From: Verrucomicrobiota bacterium
Lineage (GTDB): Bacteria > Verrucomicrobiota > Verrucomicrobiia > Verrucomicrobiales > DEV007
Assembly (NCBI GenBank): GCA_024277195.1
Contig: JAJRVS010000199.1
Location: 1 to 36,422 of the forward strand
Reading direction: 5' to 3'
DNA length: 36,422 nt
The position numbers were made by a program, and so were the translations under genes. The notes under the pieces are model-generated. The model was given only the letters and a program-made list of their open reading frames with translations. It was not told where the DNA came from and searched no databases. Below, in pieces: positions 19,942 to 28,449 of the stretch. Each line of letters begins with the position of its first letter. Position 1 is the stretch's first letter.

Positions 19942-20462
19942 GGAAGCGACGGGGGTCAATCTTTTCCAAAAATAGCACATTCAACATAATAAAAGCCTCG
20001 GATGCACATTTTGGACACGAAAAAGTGAAGTTTTTTAAAGAAGTTAGAAATAAGGGCCCGCAAAGAGTACCTGCCCAGTGGTGACATACTCTTGATTACC
20101 CAAAATCTGGACCACAATATTCTGGAGATTCTGGCGACTATGCGTTACAAAGCTCCTAGTGAATAACGTTTTGAAACACATCCCGGCATTAATGCTGGCA
20201 TTATTTTTAAATACTCTTTTCCCACCACCTCCCTCTTATCTAAATCTGTATTTATCGGTGACATCTACGGTTAAATCCGCAGCCTTGCTGCTTTCCGACA
20301 TCAACGTCTCTGACTATATCACGTCACTTGCCCCGAACCTCATGATAGGTTTGAACCATCTGCAATCATGGGTTTGACTAGCGTTTTGCTTGAGTTTATA
20401 TTTTGGAATCTGAATCAAGCATGGACAATCCTTAGGATTTTCCGGAAAAATATTACCAGTAA
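19942..20462. other. Intergenic region upstream of the nucleotidyltransferase pair
   Basis: This stretch separates divergent genes and should carry promoters for the PSD1 operon (minus) and the two-gene unit (plus). It is AT-rich. One imperfect inverted repeat, CCGGCATTAATGCTGG, lies near 20184 and is followed by a short T-run. A 72-codon open frame from a GTG at 20159 has a hydrophobic N-terminus, but it lacks a ribosome site and I do not call it a gene. No clear promoter hexamers were found. Confidence 0.35.
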
Positions 20463-20651
20463 ATGAAATCATCCAAAAATGCTATAAGCCAGTCCCGAGC
20501 AGCTGTTAAGCGAGCCTTGCGGAAGGATGACCGTATTCGCTTGGAAAAAGGCGCGAATCCTGAAGGACTGCAGCGTAATAACTCCATTTTCCCAAAAGAT
20601 TTTTTCAAAGATGCTCACATTTCCAATTTTGGACAATCCATCGGACGATGA
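20463..20651 (+). CDS. Small basic protein coupled to a nucleotidyltransferase, candidate antitoxin
   Basis: The product is 62 aa and rich in Lys and Arg in its first half (SQSRAAVKRALRKDDRIRLEKG), followed by NPEGLQRNNSIFPKDFF and a short tail. I do not recognise a family. Its TGA stop overlaps the ATG of the next gene (ATGA at 20648-20651), so the two genes are probably translationally coupled. Small size, charge and coupling to a nucleotidyltransferase resemble the organisation of type II or type IV toxin-antitoxin pairs, but this is context only. No Shine-Dalgarno sequence is visible before the ATG. It could also be a regulatory or accessory subunit. Confidence 0.6.
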   Translation: MKSSKNAISQSRAAVKRALRKDDRIRLEKGANPEGLQRNNSIFPKDFFKDAHISNFGQSIGR

Positions 20652-21388
20652 TGTCGCGTGGAACGGAAGTAAGCGATTACCTACCCTTCCTTGCGGATCT
20701 TTCCGCAAACAACAAGCAATATTTCCTCGAAGGAGGACAGGCCGTTAACTTCTGGGCCGAATACCTTTCAGCGAAAGGACGCTGTGAGGGCATCTCCGAC
20801 TTCAAGCCCTTCACATCAAAAGACTGTGACATCTGGATCGACCTGTCTACACTGAATTACCTCGGTACAAAGAAGAACGGCCACTTACTCAAAGGGAAAT
20901 CACCCGCGGATGGACAAGTCGGGATTTTCACCACCAACGAAAGCCCCGCACGTATCATCGACCTTATGATAGGCGTCTATGGGATTCCCGCGAGACATCA
21001 CAAACGACTATTGATGCGAACGCTGCAATTACACGGCATACGAGTTCTAGATCCTCTTCTTCTCTTCAAGAGCAAGAGCCATTGCTTGGTGGAGTTGAAT
21101 CAAACTGGTAGACAGGATGAAAAGCACCTTCGGATGCTGTGTCTCATTCTCCCTGAGTATATACTGGAACTTCTTGACGTGACACAGGCAGGCAACCTCA
21201 CACAAAGAGATTTTATCAATGAAATCAAATTTCTACAAAAAATCTGTGAAGATCGACGTGTGGAAACTGCTTTAAAAACTGTCAATGTCACCCCGGCAAA
21301 ACTGATACCTGTAGACAAGCTTACATCTTCAAACCTTTCAAAATTAAAACGTTTCTCTCAATCGATTTCCGATTCTAAGCACAATTGA
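20648..21388 (+). CDS. Predicted nucleotidyltransferase-fold protein (AbiEii-like), candidate toxin
   Basis: The product is 246 aa; translation may start at either of two adjacent ATGs (20648 or 20651). The sequence shows a nucleotidyltransferase-like pattern: YFLEGGQAVNFWAEYL gives the helix-glycine motif (G29-G30), FTSKDCDIWIDL gives the paired acids D59 and D61, and ARIIDLMIG gives a third acid at D105. These fit the metal-binding triad of minimal nucleotidyltransferases such as AbiEii or MNT proteins. The C-terminal half is helical with no recognised domain. Members of this fold transfer a nucleotide to RNA or protein; as toxins they block translation. The gene overlaps the 62-aa gene by 4 bp and converges with the lipoprotein gene 27 bp downstream. 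The fold assignment comes from motifs only. Confidence 0.72.
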   Translation: MMSRGTEVSDYLPFLADLSANNKQYFLEGGQAVNFWAEYLSAKGRCEGISDFKPFTSKDCDIWIDLSTLNYLGTKKNGHLLKGKSPADGQVGIFTTNESPARIIDLMIGVYGIPARHHKRLLMRTLQLHGIRVLDPLLLFKSKSHCLVELNQTGRQDEKHLRMLCLILPEYILELLDVTQAGNLTQRDFINEIKFLQKICEDRRVETALKTVNVTPAKLIPVDKLTSSNLSKLKRFSQSISDSKHN

Positions 21389-21415
21389 TGGTTCCTCTCG
21401 ATTACCGGTCTTACC

Positions 21416-22132
21416 TTACTTGACCCCCCTCCTTCTTGTAAGGAACTCACCAGTGAATCCATGTTGCGCTCGAATCTGCGCCAAACATCCTTCATCCGAA
21501 AAACTCGTTACGGCCTCATGGCACCACGGCTTACGAATTTGCGTTCCCACACAGCCAATCCACAACTTACCATACCGAGCCACTACTACAGGATAGCTTC
21601 TGCCTGTTTTATTTTCCTTAATCCGGTAAAAACTAATATCTTCAGGCAAAAAGGCAGGAGACCCAAACAAACTATGAGTGCGCAAGGCATTCCTCTCGTC
21701 TTTTGGAAATATAACGATAGGCCAAGCGCAGGCAATAGGTCCTCTGAGAACGTTGATAGCTCTTTTTACCGTGCCATCTTCCACCGATACGGATTTAGGT
21801 TTGGTGATTGGCTTGCTATAGAGCTGGGCATCACTGATCGCCTTGATAATCTTCACCGCATTCGGATGAGGTTCTTCCGGATACACCACATAATAAAAAT
21901 AAATACGCGTTTCAGTCCCTGCTCTTTTTTCAATGCGATTGACCGCTTCCTCGACGGGAAGAACCCAACCGTCCATTTCAACCTTACCTTCTTTAAAAAC
22001 CGACACATACAGAATTTCAGGTTCACCTTTCTGCTCCTCTATATGTGCTTCATGCTGCTCTTCTCTTGCCCCATGACATCCAAAAAGCAAAATCGCTGAG
22101 CCCAAATAAAAAATAACACGCAATGCCTCCAT
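21416..22132 (-). CDS. Putative lipoprotein of unknown function
   Basis: The product is 238 aa. The N-terminus (MEALRVIFYLGSAILLFGC) is a short hydrophobic signal ending in a lipobox-like LFGC, which predicts lipidation at Cys19 and anchoring in the envelope. Residues 40-115 (ILYVSVFKEGKVEMDGWVLP, then RIYFYYVVYPE and PNAVKIIKAISDAQL) recall the periplasmic domain of ExbD/TolR proteins, in which a strand-turn-strand is followed by a helix before the last strand. The similarity is by eye and weak. Four further cysteines occur in the C-terminal half. The gene is convergent with the nucleotidyltransferase gene and has no obvious operon partner. No function can be assigned. Confidence 0.65.
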   Translation of the reverse strand: MEALRVIFYLGSAILLFGCHGAREEQHEAHIEEQKGEPEILYVSVFKEGKVEMDGWVLPVEEAVNRIEKRAGTETRIYFYYVVYPEEPHPNAVKIIKAISDAQLYSKPITKPKSVSVEDGTVKRAINVLRGPIACAWPIVIFPKDERNALRTHSLFGSPAFLPEDISFYRIKENKTGRSYPVVVARYGKLWIGCVGTQIRKPWCHEAVTSFSDEGCLAQIRAQHGFTGEFLTRRRGVK

Positions 22133-22208
22133 TCATTTATAATAATGAAAGCATTAGCGGAGGTTTAACAGTCCCTCTTTTTCGGTAGCACAGAGCGAGC
22201 TAAACTGA

Positions 22209-22439
22209 TCAAAAAATAAGCTGGAGAGTATCAATGAAAAGGTGGAGCAATGGGAGGGAATTTTACAAACCTACCCCAACACGGAGGTCAGCTATTGGGA
22301 TCACTTGGCTCCCGGCAAATACCAGCTGATTGTATATGACCACAGCAGCAGGCCATTTAAAACCAGTAAAACAAACTTTGAAGTCAAGTTCAACGATCCT
22401 GAGATTGCCGATTTGGGAAAGATAGCGGTTCCTCGCTGA
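22209..22439 (+). pseudogene. Probable remnant of a larger gene (C-terminal beta-domain fragment)
   Basis: The frame opens after a stop at 22206 and ends at 22439. The encoded 76 residues (a charged helix, then APGKYQLIVYDHSSRPF and a final DLGKIAVPR) read like the C-terminal end of an exported beta-sandwich protein. There is no credible start codon except a GTG at 22242, which would cut the helix. I regard it as the leftover tail of a lost gene; a short real gene from the GTG (65 aa) is the alternative. Confidence 0.35.
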
Positions 22440-22455
22440 GCTCTAAGCTATTCAC

Positions 22456-25400
22456 TCAAAGCACGGGTTTGATATACAAAATATGTGAATAGCTGAAGAT
22501 GAGCTCGGTAGCGCCCTGCGTTTCGCGTTCAGCCAGCGCTGTATCATAGTCGGTTCCAAAAAATTTCCAGCTACCGTTCTTCAACTGCACGGCCGCACGC
22601 CCTAGCGGTCCCGGGACAATGCGAGCCACGCTCGATAATCCGGGTGGCAGGATCACCTGCCCTGCTCCCCCGTTGCTCTTGGTCTTTACGTAGCCTTGCC
22701 CCCAAGTGACAACTTTTCCGTCTCGTGTCACCGCAAAAGACTGGAACGGCCCGCAGGCTATCTGAACCACATCTTTCAAGCCTACCGGCACATCACAGGC
22801 ACCGAAATCATTTTTTCCCCAGGCGACCACCGTTCCATTCGATTTAAGCGCCAGGTTGACAGCAGAACTAGCAGCAATTGCAGTGATGTCAGATAGACCT
22901 TTCGGTGGTCGATTATACCCGCTATTCATAGCCCCGTAATTCGTCACCGTTCCGTCCTGTTTCAGCAGCAACCAGTGGAATTGCCCAGAAGCGACCGCCT
23001 TGACTCCCTCAACCGCTCTGACTGGTTTTTGTCCCGGCCCCCAGGTGAGAGCAACACCATTTCGGGTGATTCCATGACAGGCCCCCAAACCAGAATCGAT
23101 GCTCACCAGATCCCTGGCTTTGGGCATAATGCGACTTCCTCCGTTTTTGTGTTCTCCCCAGCCCAGAACCGTACCGTCTTTACGCAGCGCCAGTACGTTC
23201 CGAAAAGCCCCTGATAAAGCCACCACCTCATTGCCTAATTCCTCCGGGATCTGATCTGCGCCATAGGCCTTACTCTCAACGATCTTCAACACATGGACCC
23301 GGCCGGGTTTGCCGGGCGGTGAAGCTTTGCCAAGTTTGAATTCCGTGGGGAGTGGCAATACGTGGATTTCGTGGTCACCTCCACCTTTTTTCAGGCTACC
23401 TCCGGCATGGATCATCACACCGCCCTTGAAACTCACTGCTGCGTTGCTGGTAACCGTCGCCACACCTATCTTCAGTTTTTGTACCAATCTCCCACTTTCG
23501 ACTTCCCAAATCCCCAACTGCCCGTCATTCGAACCCGCGAACAAATAGCGATCCAGATCAAAAAACCCCAAAGCTCTTACAAAAGAATTGATCCCTAGGA
23601 AAGGTTTGAGCCCAGTATAATTACGAATTAATTTTCCTGTTTCCAGATCGAATAATTGAGGAAACGATCCCTCTTTCGCCGCCAGAAGATAACTCCCGTC
23701 AGCGGTGGTCACCAATCGTGGAATTAATCCCATTATGCTTTTGATATCGAACAGGGCTTCGTTTTTTCCAACCTCAAATACGCGGAGCGGCAAGGGGCTA
23801 TTCTTCTTACCCGCACCATACGAAACTACAATCCGTTTGCTTCCCGGAATAAAAGCAATATCCGTTACCGCATTTTTGTAATGCGGTTCCAACTTCCAGA
23901 CTGGAGCCTTGGATTCAACCCCATAGAGAACAACACGCCCATTATACCCACCTAGTGCCACCTGTTTGCTATCCGGCGAAAACCGTGCGGTGCGAACCCC
24001 CGACTCACCAAAAGCAAATCGACTCACCACCTTGCCTGTTGTCGATTCGCGAATCTCCGCTCCTGTCCAATTAGTGATCAGGAGAGATTTCCCATCAGGC
24101 GAAAGCTCAAGACTGCTCGCCAAAACTTTATCTACTCGATTTGTTTCCTTTCCGGTCTCCACATCCCACCAACGCATGGTCAAATCCCCCGTCTTGCTAC
24201 CTCCGGAAATAGACACCGCCACTAGAGGAGATCCAGGTAGAAGAACCAAACCATTTACGTAGCCAGTGTGGCCAGACATTTTTTTGGAACCCAAGGACGG
24301 GGATCGGATGTTCACCAGCGAAGCTGGCGTTTTTTTCAGCAGCGATACCATTTTGCACTTCGGATGCGCTTTTTGAAAGGCTAATCGTGACTCCTTGGAA
24401 ATATCCGGACAATCATTTATCACAAGTTGCTTCAATCCTGTCATTCCCCGCAGCTTATCGAGCCCCTTGGAAGTAATCGCAGTGCCTGATATGTCGAGTT
24501 TTACCAAAGATTTGCTCCCTGATAGAAAAGTAATTCCCGCATCCGTGATTTTAGTTTTTTGCAAAGCAAGATCTTTCAACTGCGAAGCCCGCAGCAATTG
24601 CTCCATGCCTGCATCGGAAAAAAGAGTCTCATTTGCACCGAATATAGTGAGCTTTTTCAACGATTTAAATTTTGCTAAGCTCTCTCCGGTGACACGGGTC
24701 TTTTCGATGTAAATGGCAACACTTCGCAAGTGAGCCAGATGAGCCAGGCCCTTGTCGTCAATGGCTGTTCCGCTCAGGTTGTAAAAATTGATTTGGTCGA
24801 CATCTTTAAAAATGGCCAGCTCATCATTAGTGACAGGGCAATCCTTGAGAATAAAAGTCACGATGTTAAATTTTCCTTTCGGCAATTCAGCCTCCGAAGT
24901 GATTTTGCCAGCGCCCCTTTGCTTACCTGGATAATTAGCTGTAATCCATCCCCCCTTGGAAAAAACCCATTTGGCAACCTTCCTTAAGCTCGCATCTCTG
25001 GCGGCATTCACTGTCTCAATGGGCACCGCTTTATTGCCTCCGGACACCACCACCGGAGAAGATACCTTTCGGTTGCTACGCATGATCATGACAATCAAAA
25101 GAACAACAGCGACAAGAACCGCCCCTCCTATCCAAGCTGCACCAAACCCAGCGCTTTTGGTTTTTACCACCGTTTTTTTCTTTGCGGAAGAAGGCTTGGA
25201 AGTGACTTTAGGTGCGGCTGAAGCAACTGATTTTTTTATCGTTGGGCTCACCATTTTGCGCAAAGCTGCAGAGCCGGTCACCATTTTGGGGCCTTGTGGA
25301 GGTGAAGCAAATTCAGCCATTTCTGGTTCATCGCGGACTTGCAACAGGCTGGCGCTGAATTCACCTGCATCAGAAAAGCGTAACTCCTGATCCGGTTCCA

Positions 25401-26262
25401 TTGCCTTGACGACGATCTCATCAAACCCCCGGTGAAGCCCCTCAACCAGACTTGAGGGTGGCTTCCATGCACCTCGGGGAATTTTCCCAGTCAGCATTTC
25501 ATAGAGCATCACCCCAATGGCATAGATATCGACCCGGTGATCCACATTAGCACCGGTTTCAAGGATTTCCGGGGCGACGTAATCAGGAGTGCCCATGGCC
25601 ATGTTGGTCTTCGTCAAGCGGGTGTGCTCATCGGTGATGCCTCCACCGGTCAGTTTGGCCAGGCCGAAGTCGGCAATTTTCACATCTCCTTTCTCTGTGA
25701 TGAGGATATTGCCTGGCTTGATGTCGCGATGGATCACTCCCATGCTGTGTGCATAAAAAAGGGCATCACAAATTTGCTCAATCCATTTGAAAATATGATC
25801 AGTAGAGATCCCTCCTTTTTTAATAATTTGTGAAAGATCGCGGCCCTTCACATATTCCATCACAAAAAACAACTGCCCGTCGGTAGTTTGGCCAAAACTG
25901 TATACCGTGATAATATTTGCATGGCTCATTTGAGCCATGACGTGGACTTCACGCTGGAAGCGATCTGAAAACCTCAGAGCTTCGTCATTCTCGATTTTTT
26001 GTAGTATCTTGATCGCCACCGGGCGGTTGATGCTCTTTTGCACGGCCTTATATACCGTGCCCATCCCTCCCTGTCCGATAGTGCGGATGAACTCATATTC
26101 ATCGAGAACCACATTCAGGTTTGCAACGTCCGCAGGCACTGATTGATCCTGCTGCTCTGGTACATTACCAGGCACAGATCCGCTCTCTTCATCGATGAAG
26201 CTGATTTTTATTTTATTTTTAGATCTTGATGGATCCGGTGTTTGAGGGATGTCTTCTTCCAC
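22456..26262 (-). CDS. Transmembrane Ser/Thr protein kinase with LRR, WD40 and RCC1 repeats
   Basis: The product is 1268 aa from a GTG at 26262; no ATG lies upstream before an in-frame stop. Residues 56-310 are a complete Hanks-type kinase: glycine loop GQGGMG (63-68), Lys85, Glu105, HRD with Asp180, Asn185, DFG with Asp198, and an APE-type motif PE at 231-232. A Lys/Ser-rich linker leads to one membrane helix at about 372-394. The outer part has LRR-type repeats (about 465-640), a WD40 propeller (about 665-975, e.g. SGHTGYVNGL, FSPDSKQVALGG) and RCC1-type repeats (about 1010-1265, e.g. ALRKDGTVLGWGEHKNGG). The kinase should be cytoplasmic and the repeats periplasmic. It is probably a receptor-like signalling protein; ligand and substrate are unknown. 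It is monocistronic. Confidence 0.93.
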   Translation of the reverse strand: MEEDIPQTPDPSRSKNKIKISFIDEESGSVPGNVPEQQDQSVPADVANLNVVLDEYEFIRTIGQGGMGTVYKAVQKSINRPVAIKILQKIENDEALRFSDRFQREVHVMAQMSHANIITVYSFGQTTDGQLFFVMEYVKGRDLSQIIKKGGISTDHIFKWIEQICDALFYAHSMGVIHRDIKPGNILITEKGDVKIADFGLAKLTGGGITDEHTRLTKTNMAMGTPDYVAPEILETGANVDHRVDIYAIGVMLYEMLTGKIPRGAWKPPSSLVEGLHRGFDEIVVKAMEPDQELRFSDAGEFSASLLQVRDEPEMAEFASPPQGPKMVTGSAALRKMVSPTIKKSVASAAPKVTSKPSSAKKKTVVKTKSAGFGAAWIGGAVLVAVVLLIVMIMRSNRKVSSPVVVSGGNKAVPIETVNAARDASLRKVAKWVFSKGGWITANYPGKQRGAGKITSEAELPKGKFNIVTFILKDCPVTNDELAIFKDVDQINFYNLSGTAIDDKGLAHLAHLRSVAIYIEKTRVTGESLAKFKSLKKLTIFGANETLFSDAGMEQLLRASQLKDLALQKTKITDAGITFLSGSKSLVKLDISGTAITSKGLDKLRGMTGLKQLVINDCPDISKESRLAFQKAHPKCKMVSLLKKTPASLVNIRSPSLGSKKMSGHTGYVNGLVLLPGSPLVAVSISGGSKTGDLTMRWWDVETGKETNRVDKVLASSLELSPDGKSLLITNWTGAEIRESTTGKVVSRFAFGESGVRTARFSPDSKQVALGGYNGRVVLYGVESKAPVWKLEPHYKNAVTDIAFIPGSKRIVVSYGAGKKNSPLPLRVFEVGKNEALFDIKSIMGLIPRLVTTADGSYLLAAKEGSFPQLFDLETGKLIRNYTGLKPFLGINSFVRALGFFDLDRYLFAGSNDGQLGIWEVESGRLVQKLKIGVATVTSNAAVSFKGGVMIHAGGSLKKGGGDHEIHVLPLPTEFKLGKASPPGKPGRVHVLKIVESKAYGADQIPEELGNEVVALSGAFRNVLALRKDGTVLGWGEHKNGGSRIMPKARDLVSIDSGLGACHGITRNGVALTWGPGQKPVRAVEGVKAVASGQFHWLLLKQDGTVTNYGAMNSGYNRPPKGLSDITAIAASSAVNLALKSNGTVVAWGKNDFGACDVPVGLKDVVQIACGPFQSFAVTRDGKVVTWGQGYVKTKSNGGAGQVILPPGLSSVARIVPGPLGRAAVQLKNGSWKFFGTDYDTALAERETQGATELIFSYSHILYIKPVL

Positions 26263-26370
26263 GAAATCAAAATCTACAGATACACAATGATCAAATCAAG
26301 ACTATTGTCACTTCTCTCCAGACCTGGGGTGTAAGACAAAAAAGTTAGCCCTTGTTTATTGAAAGCTACC

Positions 26371-26599
26371 GTATCACCCCTCAACATCATTCCGCCCTTT
26401 TAGGGCTGGCAATAAAACTGGTTTAACCCCAGCGCTTCGCACCGGGCTATCACATTTTGTCCTTACAGGACAGCTTGCTTTCATCTCTTTTGCGCCAACG
26501 GTGCTCAATGAGACAGCCCAGTGCGAAGCGCTGGGTAAAAAATCCAATTCTTCCAGCCCTGCATGGGCGAAACGCGCAGCTGTCAGCAGCTTAACTATT
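26371..26599 (-). repeat. Dispersed palindromic intergenic repeat, copy 2 (longer mosaic form)
   Basis: Its two ends, 26371-26445 and 26518-26599, match the reverse complement of the right and left halves of the copy at 5881-6052. Between them lies a 72-bp segment absent from copy 1, which contains the palindrome TGTCCTTACAGGACA (26458-26472). In addition CGCCCTTTTAGGGC-type and CCCAGTGCGAAGCGCTGGG palindromes occur, the latter core present twice. This unit fills most of the gap between the kinase and sulfatase genes and has no coding potential. Confidence 0.8.
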
Positions 26600-26638
26600 C
26601 TGTCTTGCACCCCCACGGCTGTTCCCCCCCCTTCTAGC

Positions 26639-28048
26639 TCACTTCACCAACAACGGATCTCCCTGCCTTTTTCGCCACTCCTCCAAACGCTTCTGCAGCG
26701 ATTCAAATCGCTGCTGATACTGCGGCATTCCTGCCAGATTATTCATCTCCCAAGGATCTGTATTCAGATCAAACAACTGCCAGTATTCTTTCACTGGATA
26801 ATAAATCAGCTTCCAATTATCATCACTGCGGATCATGCGTTGGGCATTGGTGTAATAACCAAAAATATCTTCATGGTGTTTTTCCACCTTGCCTCTCAAC
26901 ACACCGACAAAACTCTTCGCGGTCACCTCCTCCGGAATCTTGATCCCCGCCAAGTCACAAGTCGTTGGATAAAGCTCGCGCAAGTAAGTTTGCGCACGGC
27001 TTCTGGATCCCCCTTCGATCCCTGGTCCAGCAATAATCATCGGCACATTGATGGTATGCTCATACATATTCTGCTTTCCTCGCAGCCCATGACTGCCCAC
27101 CGCCATGCCGTGATCACTCGAATAAATCACAATCGTATTCTCCAAATCCCCACTCTCCTCCAGCGCTTTCAAAATACGCCCGACCTGGGCATCCAAATCA
27201 TCCACCACGGAATAATACACCCGCAATAAATCTTTCACCGCATGCTCGGTCCGCGGCCACGCCAGCAGGGCTTCATCCCGACCATCAAAGTTACCGTGAT
27301 CAAAGGGGTGCTCCGGCAGAAAGTTTTCCGGTAGCTTCATATACTCCGTTTTGTATTTCCCCTCCATCCCTGGCGGCATGAACAGCGGATCATGCGGCGC
27401 AGTAAAGTTCACCTGCATCAGCCAGGGTTTCTCACCCTTTTCTTTGATCAAGCCTATCGCCGCGTCGGCAAATTTAGCGCTGATATCCGGCGTCAAGCCA
27501 ACTCCCAGCTCCGGATACTTGCTTTTCCCATCTTCACTTTGAAAAATCCAACCGCGATAACCGGTCACTGGAAAACCCTTCCAGTCCTGCTGCTCTTTCA
27601 TCCACTTGCCACCACCACCACGATAGTACCCAGCCACTTTGGAATAGCCTGCCTTAGTTGGCGTAGTGTTCACATGCCACTTGCCCACATACCAAGTATC
27701 GTAACCCGCCTGTTTAAAAGTTCCCGCCCAGAACTTAGTGTCTGGATCAAAATCAATCCCCCGACGACTCTGTTGATGCTCCCAGCCATGCCTACCGCTC
27801 ATGATCTCCGAACGGCTCATCCAGCAAATCGGATACGAACAAGTCGCCCGTGAAAAGCTCATCCCGCGTGCCGCCAAGGCATCCAGATTGGGCGTATGAA
27901 TTCGATCATTACCAGCCAAAGAGCGAATCGTATCTGCACGTTGATCATCCGCTAACAAGAAAAGAACGTTCGGCTTCTTTTCAGCAGCCATCACCGAACC
28001 AGCAAACAAACACAATGCCGACAGCAACATGATTGTTAGATTGCGCAT
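26639..28048 (-). CDS. Exported sulfatase (alkaline phosphatase superfamily)
   Basis: The product is 469 aa from the ATG at 28048, which starts a signal peptide (MRNLTIMLLSALCLFAGSVMAA). The frame remains open to 28447, but that extension is translated palindromic repeat DNA and is rejected. Sulfatase landmarks: PNVLFLLADDQRADT with metal-binding Asp34 and Asp35; HTPNLDALAARG; the active-site segment PICWMSRSEIMSG with Cys75, which should become formylglycine; a KWH motif (VGKWHVNTT); and IVIYSSDHGMAVGSHGLRGKQNMYE with the second metal site. The C-terminus has the usual QLFDLNTDPWEMNNLAG. The family removes sulfate esters from glycans in the periplasm or outside. The Cys motif reads C-W-M-S-R, with Met in place of the common Pro/Ala. 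The substrate is unknown; sulfated algal or host glycans are plausible. Confidence 0.92.
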   Translation of the reverse strand: MRNLTIMLLSALCLFAGSVMAAEKKPNVLFLLADDQRADTIRSLAGNDRIHTPNLDALAARGMSFSRATCSYPICWMSRSEIMSGRHGWEHQQSRRGIDFDPDTKFWAGTFKQAGYDTWYVGKWHVNTTPTKAGYSKVAGYYRGGGGKWMKEQQDWKGFPVTGYRGWIFQSEDGKSKYPELGVGLTPDISAKFADAAIGLIKEKGEKPWLMQVNFTAPHDPLFMPPGMEGKYKTEYMKLPENFLPEHPFDHGNFDGRDEALLAWPRTEHAVKDLLRVYYSVVDDLDAQVGRILKALEESGDLENTIVIYSSDHGMAVGSHGLRGKQNMYEHTINVPMIIAGPGIEGGSRSRAQTYLRELYPTTCDLAGIKIPEEVTAKSFVGVLRGKVEKHHEDIFGYYTNAQRMIRSDDNWKLIYYPVKEYWQLFDLNTDPWEMNNLAGMPQYQQRFESLQKRLEEWRKRQGDPLLVK

Positions 28049-28096
28049 TGTAACCCCTTGCCACGATGTAAAAGGGGCGTGCATTGGTAACTGTGG

Positions 28097-28334
28097 CACG
28101 TAATGGCATTGCGTGGGGGCGTGGAACGTAATGGTATTACGTGGCTTGCAGACGGTTTCGTGCGAACACACGGATTGCCAATCCATGCCACGATTGGCAA
28201 GGGGTCTATGGTGAAGGAGTGGCGCGCAATGGCATTGCGTGGAGGAACCGACTCGAGGGAATACACGGATTGCCAATCCGTGCCACGTTGCGAAGGAAGC
28301 TTTGGGCAAGTAAGTGGGACGCAATGGCATTGCG
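28097..28334. repeat. Cluster of six short palindromes upstream of the sulfatase gene
   Basis: Two palindrome types recur. Type 1, core CGCAATGGCATTGCG, is at 28097-28115 (variant), 28127-28141 (variant CGTAATGGTATTACG), 28225-28239 (perfect) and 28320-28334 (perfect). Type 2, CACGGATTGCCAATCCGTG, is at 28169-28187 (one mismatch) and 28264-28282 (perfect, 19 nt). Spacers are unrelated except for short CCACG-like flanks. The cluster sits in the 400-bp gap before the sulfatase start, so it would lie in its promoter or leader. Confidence 0.85.
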
Positions 28335-28449
28335 TGGGGCGACGGGGTAGTTCGAGGAGAAATTGCTAATTCAGCTATTCGAACCTTAACAAAACCCCAA
28401 AACAAATTCACCCTCCGTGTTACAACTTTATAATACGATGTCCACATGT

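Noticed and set aside
20159-20377. 72-codon open frame with a hydrophobic N-terminus
   Set aside because: GTG start without ribosome site, no recognisable domain, and a low-complexity proline/leucine composition; it may be chance in AT-rich intergenic DNA.
28097-28334. Palindrome cluster as a CRISPR array
   Set aside because: Units are of two kinds, spacing is irregular (about 30-55 bp), repeats are 15-19 nt palindromes and no cas gene is present.
28049-28447. N-terminal extension of the sulfatase frame (133 extra codons)
   Set aside because: The added residues are translated palindromic repeat DNA rich in Cys, His and Pro, and they precede a complete signal peptide that starts at 28048.
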